DNA of 64,000 nucleotides from Lingula anatina (taxonomy: Eukaryota > Brachiopoda > Lingulata > Lingulida > Lingulidae): positions 341,503 to 405,502 of the forward strand of contig NW_019775442.1 in assembly GCF_001039355.2 (NCBI RefSeq), given 5' to 3'. The notes beneath the pieces are model-generated. The model saw only the letters and a program-made list of their open reading frames with translations. It was not told the origin of the DNA and made no database searches. Positions 13,312 to 26,027 of the stretch are shown here, piece by piece; position 1 is the stretch's first letter, and the number at the start of each line of letters is the position of its first letter. Made by a program: the position numbers and the translations under genes.

Positions 13312-13362
13312 GAGCCAAGAATCTAACCCCAACCCCAGCCTACCACTGAGCCATGAAGTTGT
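13312..13362 (-). repeat. tRNA-like SINE head 3, weak
   Basis: The minus strand reads ATGGCTCAGTGGTAGGCTGG, an A-box-like D-arm, then GGTTAGATTCTTGG, a degenerate B box. The interval is short for a tRNA. It is the third unit of a same-orientation cluster spanning about 380 bp. Confidence 0.45.
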
Positions 13363-13939
13363 CAGGAAAAACGCTAAGACATTTGTATATTCAATAAGTT
13401 TATTCTTCGAGAAATACAGATTGCGTTTATGTATTCAATTACTTTAAAAGATACAGCTGTAAAACATCATTGTCTTGAGTCTTTTTATTACTACAAATTA
13501 AAAAGCGTTCTAGTATCTAAAAGAATATTATGATATTATGGTATAATATTATGTTGTCTGCATTTAAATTCACTTACAGGAGTAAAAACATAACATTCTT
13601 ATATATTCGACTTGACAAATAAACTATCTACCACACTAATGGTCTTATGTTTGTTCTTAATGACAAAAAATATATTTCAACTTCTTCATTAAAAAAAAAC
13701 AACAAAAAACAATGGTGGATCTAGACTCCGCCCTCCCCGAGGAGAGAGATCCATTCTGGACTCACATGATCAAGTTCTCAAAATACTTCATCTCGCTCCA
13801 AAGGTCAACATTTGACGCCATTAACATATCCTTGATCCACCAGTGTTTTTCTATATATAACAATGACAATTATGAGATTTTTATTAAATGGTATGTTTAA
13901 AATTGAAAGCTTTTTAAGTCGGACACACTTTCGTTGTTA
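13363..13939. other. No supported gene
   Basis: AT-rich; nothing recognisable apart from an A-rich tract near 13691-13710. Confidence 0.5.
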
Positions 13940-13940
13940 A

Positions 13941-14137
13941 AACCCCCTTTACACTGGACGACGTCCTTTCTGCGTCCTTTGTGCGACCATGAAACTGACA
14001 TAGAGGCACAAGCATCACTTTGGTTGCAGAATGAATGCTCAATGATCGGCCAGATGTCGGCACGATTTTTTTTTTACTCTCAAACGGGGCTGTACCACGG
14101 GACGCAGAAAGGACGCCGTCCAGTGTAGAGGGGGCTT
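13941..14137. mobile_element. TIR element (MITE family 2)
   Basis: A 197-bp element with terminal inverted repeats of about 37 bp. The left end runs 13941-13977 (CCCCCTTTACACTGGACG, then CGTCCTTTCTGCGTCC); the right end, 14100-14137, is its complement with a few mismatches. TTAA occurs next to both ends and may be the target duplication, as in piggyBac-type elements. There is no coding capacity. A single end of the same family lies at 25986-26027. Confidence 0.8.
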
Positions 14138-15573
14138 AAGCAAAACAAAAAGTGTCAAAATACGTAAAAAACAAATACAGCGTTTATCCAGCTTTTGACA
14201 AAATTGAAATAGTAATGAACATTAGATTATAAAAGGAATATGATATTGATAAAAATCCTTACAAAAACTATTTAGAAAACAAACTACATGTTCACTTATG
14301 AAATCTGGATTAAAATCCAAGGAACATACATGTATCACGATATTTCTCATATTCTCTCTACATCCATTTTCAATTTCAAAAATCTTGTATTAAACAATTT
14401 GCAACCTTCTGAAAACAGATTGTTCTAAATACGAGGAAATATCCCTAATTTCTGCATCGTCTGGTTAATGGAAGGAAAGATGCTGGTTAGAGAGAATTGC
14501 CTAAAACAGTTAAATTTGAAAAATAAAACAATTTTCAATCACATAAATGGTCCCATCATCTTTACCCACAACCTGTATTTCTTTAACAGATAAATGGCAA
14601 AAATATCAGTTATTTTTCATGATAAAACGTGTCATATTTTACATTGTTAGAACTATACGTTCAGAGATAAGTAAAACACAAAAGTAGTTTCTTTTCCATC
14701 ATATGAAGGGCATTTTACATGTACGAAATCAGCTTTTCAAGAAGGAATATTTCTCAAATGGAAAATTCTTAATTCTACATACTTCACTTGTGACACATAA
14801 TAATCGATCTTGATTCGTAAAATGACATCTCTTACTCAACAAGACAGCAAATTTCAAGAGACGATAATCCTTTTTCCTCATCTGAACATTAAAAGAAAGA
14901 CACACAATGAGCGTCAGTCGATATATTCTAGATTTCAATCAATTTTGAGAATCAGACTGAAGAATAGGCCTACACTTACGCTGGTAAAAAGAGAAATTAA
15001 GAATTCGACACCGAAATTGTAGAATATATCAGCGATTTCGATAATGTGTCCCTTGGTGATTCAGGTGAAACTCAATATTACAGAATTCTGAATATTATAG
15101 AAAAATATTTTGCTTTAAAGCGACATAGAATTTGTGTATTTTTGCGTACTTAATTCCCATCTAAACTAGAAAGTCATCCCATGCTGTCTTGCTGAAGAAA
15201 TGCCACAAATAGTATCATTTTACATGTTCATGTATCAATTTACATGTCACGTGTGACAAACATTTAGAGCATTTCGCCCCTTATGTCTTGACAGGTTGAT
15301 CTTATATGTCACGCAGAAATCAATACAACTTCAATTTAGCTCACACATTTTAATGAAATGAAATATTATATATTTATTTATGAAATCTTGCCAATATTCG
15401 AAATGGAAGTATTACTGTATACTGCTATAACCCCTTAATATTTCAATTATGTTCTTTACTTCAGAAATGGACGTTTGTTACTATACCTATAACAAATTCT
15501 ATAATTCCACTACCAACTGCTCACTACCGGGTACGTATTGATATTTATATGTCAATAGCCAGACCCTCACAAG
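14138..15573. other. No supported gene
   Basis: AT-rich intergenic sequence; no exon series or repeat noted. Confidence 0.5.
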
Positions 15574-15744
15574 TCATTTCACAGCATTTTCCCCTCCTTG
15601 GCCATTTCTCACGGTAAACTTCCACTGCCACTACTATTTCTACCGATGAAGTCTAAAATATTGAACATGAAGTGCAACTGCATCTTGAGACGTGATGAGA
15701 TGAAGGAGGAAAAAATGGTACGTGGGGAAAATGCTGGGAAATGA
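15574..15744. mobile_element. Candidate MITE with 21-bp inverted ends
   Basis: 15574-15594 (TCATTTCACAGCATTTTCCC and one more C) is inverted at 15724-15744 with one mismatch. The 171-bp interval has no coding capacity. Only one copy was noticed, so family membership is not shown. Confidence 0.5.
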
Positions 15745-17996
15745 TCAAAACCACGTTTAAACAAACGGGTGTCAAAATACTTCTCAAAAATAAATCACAA
15801 GTAACTTATCACCAAATACCTCACATTGGTTTCTTAAAACGTTATATTGTTATGGCTGAAATGATGATATTCGTATACTTAATATCTAAGCCGCCTTCGC
15901 TCCACTTCCTGATAACTCAGCACTGAGGCAGTGACGTCTCCTTCCAGGCTGTCCATCCCATTACATTCATGGTAGGGAGAGGTGGCAGGCTGAAGTAGCC
16001 GCCTTTCCTTTTCAACTCTCACCAACATTTTACGGATGAAACTTCATTTGTTATTTACAACATTAAAAATACACAGGACGAATTTGTGTTCAGCACATTT
16101 TAAAATATACCAGAAGAAAATTAACATTAGATCCTTATCCACCCCAAATTGAAGCGACATTATGTAGGTCACTGGCTATCTTGATATTACGCAATATTGC
16201 GCACTGATTTTAATATCTGAGCAGTTTTTGTTGTTTGACCAACAGACCATGCGATTGAGCCATTTGGAGGTAAACAGAAATGCTGCAATCGGAAATTCGG
16301 CACCTTGTTTTAGATTTGTAATTTTACGGACATAACATAACCAGTGAATTATTTGTGAATATACAATGCTTTAATATTTTTATCTGCACAATAAAATTAA
16401 TTTTAATGCATGTGATTTTCTCATCTTTATTCTCTCATGAATACGTATGTATGCGCGCACGCACACGGTCGTTCTCTATTGTTAGCAAATGCACTAATCA
16501 GATGGTGATTTGTTTCCCTACGATTAATGATTTATCAAAAATAAAGTAATAGACAAAACAGTAAAGATATAGGTTATCTTCAAACTATGAGAGCTGTTTA
16601 ATTACGTACCGCTGTCACACTTACCAAAGCCCAAAACCACATCAAGTTTGAGGGTTTCGATTCGTTATTAAGGCCAACGTTTGGAAAAACAACATTTTTC
16701 CAATATCTCTAATATGAAATACGCATAATTATATTAGCGCAATTAAAGATAATAATATAGTTAAACTACTGCAACTATTTACTCTACTGTTTGGTTGTTC
16801 CAAAGAAAGAATTAAAAAAGAAATGCTGCAGCGATTAAAAAAAAAACTCAGCGCGTATTTTAACCCCTACACCCAGGGAGACTCATATCACACCTATTTT
16901 AAAACAGTTTCACTGACTTCCCTATAGAGCATGTATTTTATTCAAAACTTTAATTTTTATGCATACAGGTTTTTTCAATTAGTATGAACTGTATTTCGTA
17001 TAAAGGTCAACATCATAACCTAAACGTTACCTAAACGGACTAAAAATAAGCGCTGTCACATTATACCGTATAACACTAACGTATGAAATAAAATGCTCAT
17101 GCGTAGACAAACGTTATGGGTTCGGTGGAATTACGACTTGTACGTTTTAAATACGCAGTTAAACATTGGTGTACGTTTGCATACGCAAGAGGAGCTGTAA
17201 GTTTTCAAGCATACAATTACAATCTGACCGCGAAGTGCAAAATACATGTTTGTCACCGTCTACAGACACCCTCACCCTCACCCTCACATCGATAGGTAAA
17301 TGCTGTACTCCTTCACAGGAACCAAGTTTTTTCTTTAGATCCTGTCTGTTTTGGTCAGATGTTAAGGAAGAAGTACAGTGTACGTGCAAATGAAGCGTTC
17401 CGCGTTTCGACAGTGATCTCCTTGGTAGATACACAGCGTGGTGTGCTGCCGAGTTCTTTTAGTCTGTGGTTTGGGACAAGTTGAATGCAGAATCCATGGA
17501 CATGGTTCCAGAGCTGCGGTTATCTGTCGCTGGGATCGTGAACTAAACGTTATCTGAAACAGACATGGAAACAAAACTTGAAATTGCGCTGATACACAAC
17601 ATTATTCACAATTTAGGTGACTCTCTAACGTACTTTCCAAGCCATTGAATTGTCTCTAAAAATGGACCTGTCCAGTAAAAAGTACCGCTCTTCGGAAGAC
17701 GACCTCAATCCAGACCCAAACGATAACTCTCACCTGTCATCTCAGTTAACAACCTTTCGGAACTGCCACAGACAAAAAAGTTCGTTAACTGGCAAGTCAC
17801 ATACATGTATCACATAATGCTTTTAAAAATTCGAAACTAAATCACAGCATAGCCAAGGAAATCAAATAAAATTCATGCATCGCTCCTGTCCGTAATGGAT
17901 ACACTAATAGATCATATCATACAAATAAATTATGCTATATTCTGCCACGGAGACGAAGGTGAGGAGAGCAGCCAATATGACCAATAGGCAGTCCTT
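15745..17996. other. No supported gene
   Basis: AT-rich. Contains a short CACCCT/CCCTCA run near 17268-17288. Open frames on both strands around 17.2-17.6 kb overlap each other and show no motif. Confidence 0.5.
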
Positions 17997-18157
17997 CTAC
18001 TCTCCACCAGGGGTCGGCTGGGGGACGGGGGTGTTTTATTATTATTTTTATTTTCAAAGTTTCTCGCTGGACAACACAAAAACTGGTGCAGAATTAGCCA
18101 AATATCTGTGACATTTTAATGAAAAATTCTCTGTGTGGCCCTGGTAGGGGTTACTAC
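17997..18157. mobile_element. MITE family 3, copy A
   Basis: Ends read CTCTCCACCAGGGG at the left and GTGGCCCTGGTAGGGG at the right, degenerate inverted repeats matching copy B at 19394-19526. About 110 bp of downstream flank is also shared with copy B (GATGCTGTCTCAACCATGAT and onward), so the mobile or duplicated unit is larger than the palindrome. Confidence 0.6.
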
Positions 18158-18290
18158 TGTCCTTTCAACAATACAAGCGAGACTCCAGCTGATTCTGATG
18201 CTGTCTCAACCATGATTGTGACGGATTCCACAAATATCACCCCATTGTGTTAGTGAAGACATAACGTGAGACGGGGAGGGGAGGGAGATA
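18158..18290. repeat. Flank repeat shared with 19527-19645
   Basis: Shares GATGCTGTCTCAACCATGAT, then TGTGACG, CACAAATATCA and GTTAGTGAAGAC, in order, with 19527-19645. A more diverged relative lies at 22500-22562. Confidence 0.65.
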
Positions 18291-19393
18291 GCATGTACGT
18301 GTATTGAAATGATTAGTGTTTGAAGGGGAATGTGGTGGAGGGGGGGGGGTGAGGGATTATAACGAGGATGGATGTAGGAGAGAGGAAGGGAGACACAAAA
18401 ATATCTGTTCGTAACAACAGTTGCACTAACTCACGAGGAACAAATATTTCCAGGTTGTCCCCAACAGCATCTAAGAGACTTCTGGAAACTCACCTCAGCA
18501 TACCTGTCGCAGTGTAAGTAGTAGTGTCAGTGCATGTAGTAGTAGGCCTACAAGATAAAGTAGTAGTGGTGAGAGAAGTAGTATAAGAGCAGTAGTATAG
18601 AAGGCAATATATTACTGGCATACGTTGTATATAAGTAAAACTCGCTGCACGTGGCTGTGATGACAATACAATTACATCTAGGAAACCAATCGATTGCGCA
18701 ATGTGCAGATCTCGTTTCGTTACCCTTATAAAGGACAGAACCCCCCCTCCCCCCCCCTACACACACAAAGACGCGCGCGCGCACAAACAGTTTTTGATAA
18801 AAATACAAATATATGAGACTGAAATTTCTCTCAGGTGCGCCCGCAAACATTTAGAAAATGCACACATAATTCCCGGACAAATATAGTTAAAAATTGCTAA
18901 ATATCCAGTCCTAGGTTTCATTTGTCGTATAAGATGTCCGTACGTTGTCCATGTATTGTCCATATGCCCCTACTTGTGTGGCGTCCGTTACTTAACCTTC
19001 AAGTCATGTGGGAGAAATGTTACGGCGCTCGTACCGAACGTCCATAGACACTAATAGTACAAAAATACGGAAAATGGTAAGGCGTCTGTGAAAAATGTAG
19101 CCTTGGCTTTAGCAGATCGCTCATAATGATAATCTCTCCAATGGCGACTTCCAAATTTACTTCTAGATACTTGTTCGAATTTACTATTGTCCATCTAAAT
19201 GTTTCTGCTTGTATTTGAATTAATCTGGTTTTCGATTTTATTAATGTCTCGGATAAACCTATTTTATCTTTTCTCCCCCCCCCCCCTCTCTCGCACGTGT
19301 TTTTAATCTCTTTATCTTTCTTGCTAACCCAAAATATGTTTTCTGTCACTGTGAAGACATTTCAAATGAGCATTCTCAGTTGGGAAATGGGGG
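18291..19393. other. No supported gene
   Basis: Contains G-rich and C-rich simple runs (near 18340, 18740 and 19277) and a GC alternation near 18772. Open frames here overlap on opposite strands and have no recognisable domain. Confidence 0.5.
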
Positions 19394-19526
19394 CCCTCTA
19401 CCAGGGCCAAAGTCATTGTGCTGTGGACATTTTCTGCTTTTACAGTACAGAGATTAGTCATCTATTTAACCAGAGACGTATCTTTGAATATCTAGTGAAA
19501 AACCAATCTATGGCCCTGGTAGAGGG
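19394..19526. mobile_element. MITE family 3, copy B (best ends)
   Basis: A 133-bp element with a perfect 16-bp terminal inverted repeat, CCCTCTACCAGGGCCA (19394-19409), complemented at 19511-19526. It has no coding capacity. Relatives lie at 17997, 31508 and 63001. Confidence 0.8.
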
Positions 19527-19645
19527 TAGCCAGAGGCTGCGGTGTGTTGATTTTGATGCTGTCTCAACCATGATTGTGACGAACTCCACAAATATCAGCC
19601 AATTGAGTTAGTGAAGACTTAACGCGAGATGGGGAGGGGGGATGA
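19527..19645. repeat. Flank repeat shared with 18158-18290
   Basis: Continues homology beyond the right end of MITE family 3 copy B, so the two loci share more than the palindromic element alone. Confidence 0.65.
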
Positions 19646-20611
19646 AATGTTTATAAAGAAATTACCTAATAATCCATTGAAAATGACAATATGATATTTA
19701 AATTTAAATTAAAATATGATATTTTAGTTTAAATTAGATGTCGACGATCTATTCAGTACAGAAAGTTAGATTTAAAAAAGGAAATATGTTGAAATTAAAC
19801 GGCACAAAAATGATGGGGTAGTAATTCACAAAAATGATCTTTAAAATGATGTCCATTGAGAAAGAGCGCCATTACTACAAAGGCAGCACTGGGAAATTAA
19901 CTGGCAAAGCGTCAACGCTACGAAAAGAACTAAAACTAAAAAAGGTTACAAATGGAACAAAAAGTGCCGATAGGATGTACGTGGAGTCAAAGTTCGTTAT
20001 TTTTAAACTACACAAACTGTCAGGGATTAATTTTCACATCAAGTATGTTTGCCGACTTGCTAGAAAATTGCATATTTTCATTTATGCACTAGGGCCTATT
20101 TGCCCGACTAACCAGAATATAGATCAGGAAACATAAAACAGAAGTGCCAGTGAATGCGATTTCGTGCTTTGCCGAACTGTCCCCATAGACAATGGGCTAA
20201 AAAAAGTAGTGTAGTTTTGAAGGACAGAATGATTATTTCATTTTTTAATTAAAAATGAATTTTTTGCAAAGTTGGATATTTGGGACTTCACAAAGAAATC
20301 TCAACAATATTTCAAAAAATGTTCCAGTAACATTGAAAGTTAGGCTAACGACGTGAGTGTCACCTCTACCTGTGGTATGAAAAAAGCTGAATCCCCGACG
20401 AAAGCCACACAACGGAGACTGAAATATCGGAGCGCAAAAATTGACTTGTTTTAATTATTGATTAAAACAGGCTGTTAGTATGACTAAGTTGTAAAACAGC
20501 TGATGGATTTCTTGAAATATAGAAAGACTTGAATTGAAATATAATCAATTTCTTAATTGTCGTTTTTTTCTATAATATATTATATGATATTATCATTTTG
20601 TACAGTCAAAG
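19646..20611. other. No supported gene
   Basis: AT-rich. The 100-residue frame at 19834-20136 is lysine-rich and has no recognisable motif or splice context. Confidence 0.45.
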
Positions 20612-22275
20612 TACAGACTTGACATTTAATATGGAATATTTCAGTTTCGAAGGTGTGCCTAGGTAGAAATGCGTTCTTTTTTCAAAAAACTAATATCTCA
20701 TATAAGATATGTGAATGGAGAAGTGTGTAGTCAGGTGTGTCGCTTCCAATTAACTGAATATCAGGTTTGTTACGCTGCTGCATTATGTAATATGATGTAA
20801 TTTAATTGGGTAGTGCTCCTTTGGGCAGGTCAAGGCTTGGCTTTGGCAAAGCACGGTTCTGTCAAAAAAGTATCCATATGTCGGCAACTACTGCATAGAA
20901 GAATTTGAAATTTTGCATGCAAGTGGTCGGTTTTGCAGTGTGTAAAATGAGCTATGCAGTGCTTTGCAAGTTTGTTAATCTGTGGCAAAATGGCGCGAAA
21001 AAGACAGACATTGCCAGTCAGTTAATTGCGCCAAACGAAACGGTCCGCACAGTTTTATAGAATAATGCCCAGCCTGATGTACCTACATAGAGGCCACACC
21101 CAATGTATTAAAATCTTACCACCAGAGTACAGGACCCACTGTCTTTCAGGATATGCCGTTGCAACTAAACAAAAACCACCCAGTCCGTTCAGAATGAGGG
21201 GTAAATTGCCACCAAAACGCATTTTTCAAGGCCCTTAGCGAACACCAAACTGGTTTTTGCAGGTTAGAATACCAGACGACCTCCGAGGAACCCACTGTAA
21301 ACAGCAAAACATCGTTGTATGTTTCTCTAATGAATTAGGGACCATGACCGTTTCTGGGTTGAACACTGAAACCTCGTGGCTTTCTTTATTGAGGTCAGAT
21401 TTCACCTGTACCGCTCAACTAGTCAAAACAGAGTTTACAGACATCCAGAAGAGGCCAACGACGAAGTGTGTGCCGCCTCTAAAGTGACTTAGGTCATTAA
21501 CAGCGTCAGTATTTGAAGTGGATACCACATTGGTGCCAAAACACCAATGGCAGTCATCGACGAAAACCTGAACCAGATTAAATAAAGGAATAATCTGGGA
21601 ACCACTTGATTATCATTTGATAGGGGGCACCTTAAGAACAATTTTAGGTTGTAGGGTGGGATTGCCGGTTCACACAGAGCACTTTTAATAACAGATTACT
21701 TAGAGAACCAAGGGAATGAACAGCTACCTTGGTCATCAAAACCGCCATATTTGAACCACGTAGACAATATGTGGGTAGGCCATTACTCGCCAAATGAATG
21801 GCCTACATGTCCTACAACAAAACTGGGCCAAATTGGACAGATTTCGACCGATGCCTGGAATGTTATTCCAGATTGAACTCTAAAAACATATCCCAAGGAA
21901 TGCCTTGCCGCTTGAGAGCGCTGGTAGCAGCCAGAAGAGGTCAGGCGTAACAGCGACTGTTACTGTGACTAGACACTGACATGAGGGTCATTTGTGGAGC
22001 GTGTAACTCTTTTACAGACAATAATTTGGAAAATATGGAGATCTAAAATATCTCATTTAATGGTTGCCGTATGACGTAGAAAAGGCAATGTGTTTTTGTT
22101 TGCTTCTCTGGCTAATTCCATTAACGAACTGATGTCACAATGACATCAAAGAGATAATTAAAAGTTATTAGAACACGATTTTAATCCTTATTTTCATTTA
22201 TCAGTCAGTAAAATAGGGAAAAAACTGATGAAAATGATTTGGAAAAAATATTCCATATTAAATGTCAAGTCTGTA
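20612..22275 (+). mobile_element. Degenerate Tc1-type transposon
   Basis: A 1,664-bp element flanked by TA, with inverted ends CAGACTTGACATTTAATATG (from 20614) and the complement ending at 22273. The interior near 21750-21960 encodes fragments of a Tc1 transposase C-terminus: LNHVDNMW for the usual LNPxExxW block, then ALVAARRGQ for the usual terminal arginine-rich block. Many stops and frameshifts make it inactive. The acidic residue of the third catalytic block is not preserved. A shorter relative lies inverted at 23443-24080. Confidence 0.75.
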
Positions 22276-22349
22276 TTTTATTGTAGCAAACTGCTACATG
22301 TAACAACACATTTCTAACCGAGGCGTTACTTTCCCAAGCATAAAAAGTA

Positions 22350-22350
22350 G

Positions 22351-22394
<44 letters not shown>
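22350..22394. repeat. GT microsatellite
   Basis: A GT run of about 45 bp with one interruption. Confidence 0.95.
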
Positions 22395-22395
<1 letters not shown>

Positions 22396-23165
22396 GGGGT
22401 GGGGGACGTATGTTGACAATGTTGACAGGTTTGTAATGGTCCGGGAGAATAGAGGAAGTTGAGTTACAACAGTGATAATGCTACAGTATTTGACCTCAGA
22501 AACATTCTCAACATGATTGTGACGTTGTCCGTGAATTCAATCACATTGTGCTAGTGAAGACAGCGATAAATGATAGAGGGCGCTGATATGATAATTTTTC
22601 TTATAATTTTTTCTGAGTCTGCTCTCATAACAATTTTTTAAATACTCGGAACTTTTTGTACAGAATCCACTTATTGCAAAAGTGTCCAAATATCATGAAT
22701 TTCATTTATATAAAAAGAGAGTACTATGTAACAGTGGTAACCGTACTTGAGGCCCCATCAGGCGATGCATTTTTTTCCCTTGGAATTCACGTCGAGATGT
22801 TGTCCAGGATCGAGAAGCTATCTGTGTCTATGAAGCTAATTCTTTGTAAATTTTTACCTATATCTAGTAACATGCTTTATATAATGATCATGGGCCTATT
22901 TGATCAATAATTTCATCAAGCTTTATCATTTTCTTACCTTAAAAATTCCAGTCCTGGGGGAATCTGTCCAGTGTACCCTGAGTGTCAGAGCAACGTAAAA
23001 GCTAGCTTGCTAAATATACCTTGTGGTGGAGTCGCTTTTACTGGTATTGCTACTTTGTGTTATATATGAAATCAAGATCGAGCTGGCAATACCGGAATCT
23101 AGAACCTAGGGTAGTCCAGTGCGGACGGCTCCTACAATTTCTTTGTAGAATAAAAGAACTCTAAC
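22395..23165. other. No supported gene
   Basis: Contains at 22500-22562 a diverged copy of the flank repeat seen at 18158 and 19527. The 84-residue frame at 22656-22910 has no recognisable motif. Confidence 0.45.
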
Positions 23166-23360
23166 ATCTCGTGATTGATAAATATCAATCACAGCTGTCA
23201 AATTTGACAGTTTGATTGACGGTTTTATCAACAAACGTCAATCACAATCATCCCGCAAAGGAGCTTTTAATTCCTGTGATTGAGAGGTGCCAATCAAAAC
23301 TATTAAAAGTGTATGGCTTGATTGGCAGCTATATCAACAAACGTCAATCATCATACTGGT
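23166..23360. repeat. Cluster of TGATTGA/TCAATCA hairpins
   Basis: Within about 190 bp are several inverted repeats: GTGATTGATA with its complement two bases later, CTGTCAAATTTGACAG, TGATTGACG with CGTCAATCA after a loop, and a repeat of the same layout with ATCAACAAACGTCAATCA. The last two share a direct-repeat relationship of about 120 bp. Function is unknown; foldback element debris is the simplest reading. Confidence 0.6.
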
Positions 23361-23442
23361 GATCAAGTATAGCTGTCGAACAATGAAAACGGAGTAGAGA
23401 GCGGACTGTCCCTAGGATTATTTAAATAAGTAAATTAAAATA

Positions 23443-24080
23443 TACAGACTTGACATTTAATATGGATTATTTTCTCCAAATCACAATTCATCAGTTTTTT
23501 TCCTATTTTGCTGACTGATATTCTGCATCTCTTTATGGACAGTGAGTCCTGTACCCTGGCGGTAAGATATCGATACATTGGGCGTGGTCTCTGTGTAGGA
23601 GCATCAGGCTGGGCATAACTACTCTCTAAAACTATGCAGACCATTCCGTTTGACACAATAATCTGTCTGGCAATGTCTGTCTTTTTCGCGCCATTCTGGC
23701 ACTGCTTAACAATTTTATATCACTGCTTAACTCATTTTACGCAAAACCGACCTCAAAACCGACCGCTTGCATTCAAAACTTCAAATTCTTCGATACAGTA
23801 GTTGCCGACATATGGATACTTTTTTGACAGAACCATGCTTCATCAAAGCCAAGCTTTGACCAGCCGAAAGGAGCACTAGCCAATTAAACCACTGCATATT
23901 ACACAATGCAGCAGTGCAACAGACTTGGTAGTCAGTTAATTGGTAGCGACACATCTGACTTCATACTTCTCCAGTCATCAGATATCTTATGTGAGACCTG
24001 AGTTTTTTGAAAAAAGAACGCATTTTTACCTAGGCATACCATTAAAACTGAAATATTCCATATTAAATGTCAAGTCTGTA
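23443..24080 (-). mobile_element. Internally deleted Tc1-type element
   Basis: 638 bp with the same TA-flanked inverted ends as 20612-22275, in the opposite orientation. About 400 bp next to its right end match the left part of the longer element in reverse complement, and about 80 bp next to its left end match the right part. Most of the transposase region is missing. A minus-strand frame at 23435-23656 holds a weak N-terminal transposase remnant. It is a non-autonomous derivative. Confidence 0.8.
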
Positions 24081-25542
24081 GACGAGAGAAGGTAAAAGAA
24101 ATATTCCGGCGTCAGCAAGTTGAGTGATTAAAGGTTTACAATATATAAGAAACTAAATCATCATCATATTTCATATATATTTCAAATTTCATCATAGTTC
24201 ATCATATTTTAGTCACATTCTGTTTAAAATAATTGACCTTTGTGAAACTGCAAGTAGGAAATAATTTTCACCCCATTTGCAGTATTTTTCTTTTCATTTT
24301 TTCTTTTCTTATCTTTCATTCTTTTTTATTTATATAATTACATGTATTTTTATATAATTATTTATTTAGTTAGATTTTTGTTTATTTACCTTTTTATTTG
24401 CTTGCTTGTTTGCAAAAATATGTTTTATATAATTTAGTCCCACCAGATCCTAAATTACATCATTTCCCTTAGTGTGACATGGGTTCTGCACACCGCTGTG
24501 GTGAGACTGTGTGGAGTTGGTTAAGTTAGAAGCGTACACGATCACCAAGAACCTCTCCCCTGAAATTCTCGTTGAATTCGACATGCCAAGTGATCAGCCC
24601 GAGGCCGAAGTTAAATATGCCATGATGGGTCGCTCTACTTGGAGAATTCGATTTTGGCTATAAAAAGAAATAAGCGTCACACTCACTTCCCGTATGGAGG
24701 GGTATTTTCGAAGTGGATATGATTACAGCGGTGACTTAGAATTAAAATAAGGTTTATTTACATTTACTGGTAGCTATAGATAAGAAACGTTTACATTAAA
24801 TAAGGCAGTTTGAAGACTTTTCCTTCCGTTTTTCCAAAAGAGAGCTTTACACGAAAATAATGCATATTCAAATATAAACAGAAAATCATTATGTTAAAGT
24901 GAAAGCCTTATACAACTCTGACTTTTGACGGGCATTTGGTACTGTCTATAGAAAAACTCAAACGTTTACACCATTTTTCTCAACTTTGTTTGACTTTAAA
25001 TTCAGAAATAAAGTCAGTGTCGTTATTTATAAATGAAGCAGTGTATTTGTTTACCGCGCCAATCTACGGACGTCACCTTTTTTTTTTTAATAGCATACAC
25101 AAGTAAGAGCGCCAAGGCCACTCACCTGTTGTTTTTCCTCTATTTTCATAACTTATTTCACCTAGTGTGACGATAGTGGGTGCCCCAGGGGTGGGGGGGG
25201 GGGAGATCTGGCACACAATCTTTAAAATTAGATTTAGTCTTAATGATCTTAGTGATCACATGGCACAAAGGATCATAGATGTTGCAATTTATCTTCATAT
25301 TACGCAAAGTAATGAATTTAAATTCTCTTACCTGTTTTCGAGGACCATCTCTGTGAAAATAGATTTTAAAATCTCTTAAACAAAATTTCTTTTAGATGCA
25401 AAAATCGTTTATTTCGACTCATCGTAAAACTTTTTAACGTCCGACACTTTCTAAGCATTGCAGGCTACGGTCACTTTACAAGAGTAAGTGTCCAATATTT
25501 TTACCTCGTGGTTATGCTTTTTCATAAATTGACGGGGGGGGG
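24081..25542. other. No supported gene
   Basis: AT-rich with a T-rich stretch at 24287-24420 and a poly-G run near 25190-25202. Nothing coding recognised. Confidence 0.45.
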
Positions 25543-25931
25543 NNNNNNNNNNNNNNNNNNNNNNNNNNNNNNNNNNNNNNNNNNNNNNNNNNNNNNNNNN
25601 NNNNNNNNNNNNNNNNNNNNNNNNNNNNNNNNNNNNNNNNNNNNNNNNNNNNNNNNNNNNNNNNNNNNNNNNNNNNNNNNNNNNNNNNNNNNNNNNNNNN
25701 NNNNNNNNNNNNNNNNNNNNNNNNNNNNNNNNNNNNNNNNNNNNNNNNNNNNNNNNNNNNNNNNNNNNNNNNNNNNNNNNNNNNNNNNNNNNNNNNNNNN
25801 NNNNNNNNNNNNNNNNNNNNNNNNNNNNNNNNNNNNNNNNNNNNNNNNNNNNNNNNNNNNNNNNNNNNNNNNNNNNNNNNNNNNNNNNNNNNNNNNNNNN
25901 NNNNNNNNNNNNNNNNNNNNNNNNNNNNNNN
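25543..25931. other. Assembly gap, 389 Ns
   Basis: A run of N with poly-G on both sides, so sequencing probably failed in a G-rich tract. Apparent open frames through it are artefacts. Confidence 0.98.
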
Positions 25932-25985
25932 TGGGGGGGGGGGGCAACTTACCCCGGGGTCCAACTAGCCCCAGTCTCCCCTACT

Positions 25986-26027
25986 GCGGGACGCAGAAAG
26001 GTCGCTGTCCAGTGTAAAGGGGGCTTT
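25986..26027. mobile_element. MITE family 2, right end only
   Basis: Matches the right end of the element at 13941-14137: GGGACGCAGAAAGGTCG, then CTGTCCAGTGTAAAGGGGG. The partner end probably lies in or before the adjacent gap. Confidence 0.75.

Noticed and set aside
17262-17290. CCCTCA run resembling telomere-like repeat
   Set aside because: Only about four units and not TTAGGG; simple repeat.
25508-26017. Open frames of 140-170 residues on both strands
   Set aside because: They run through the 389-bp N gap and are artefacts of undefined bases.
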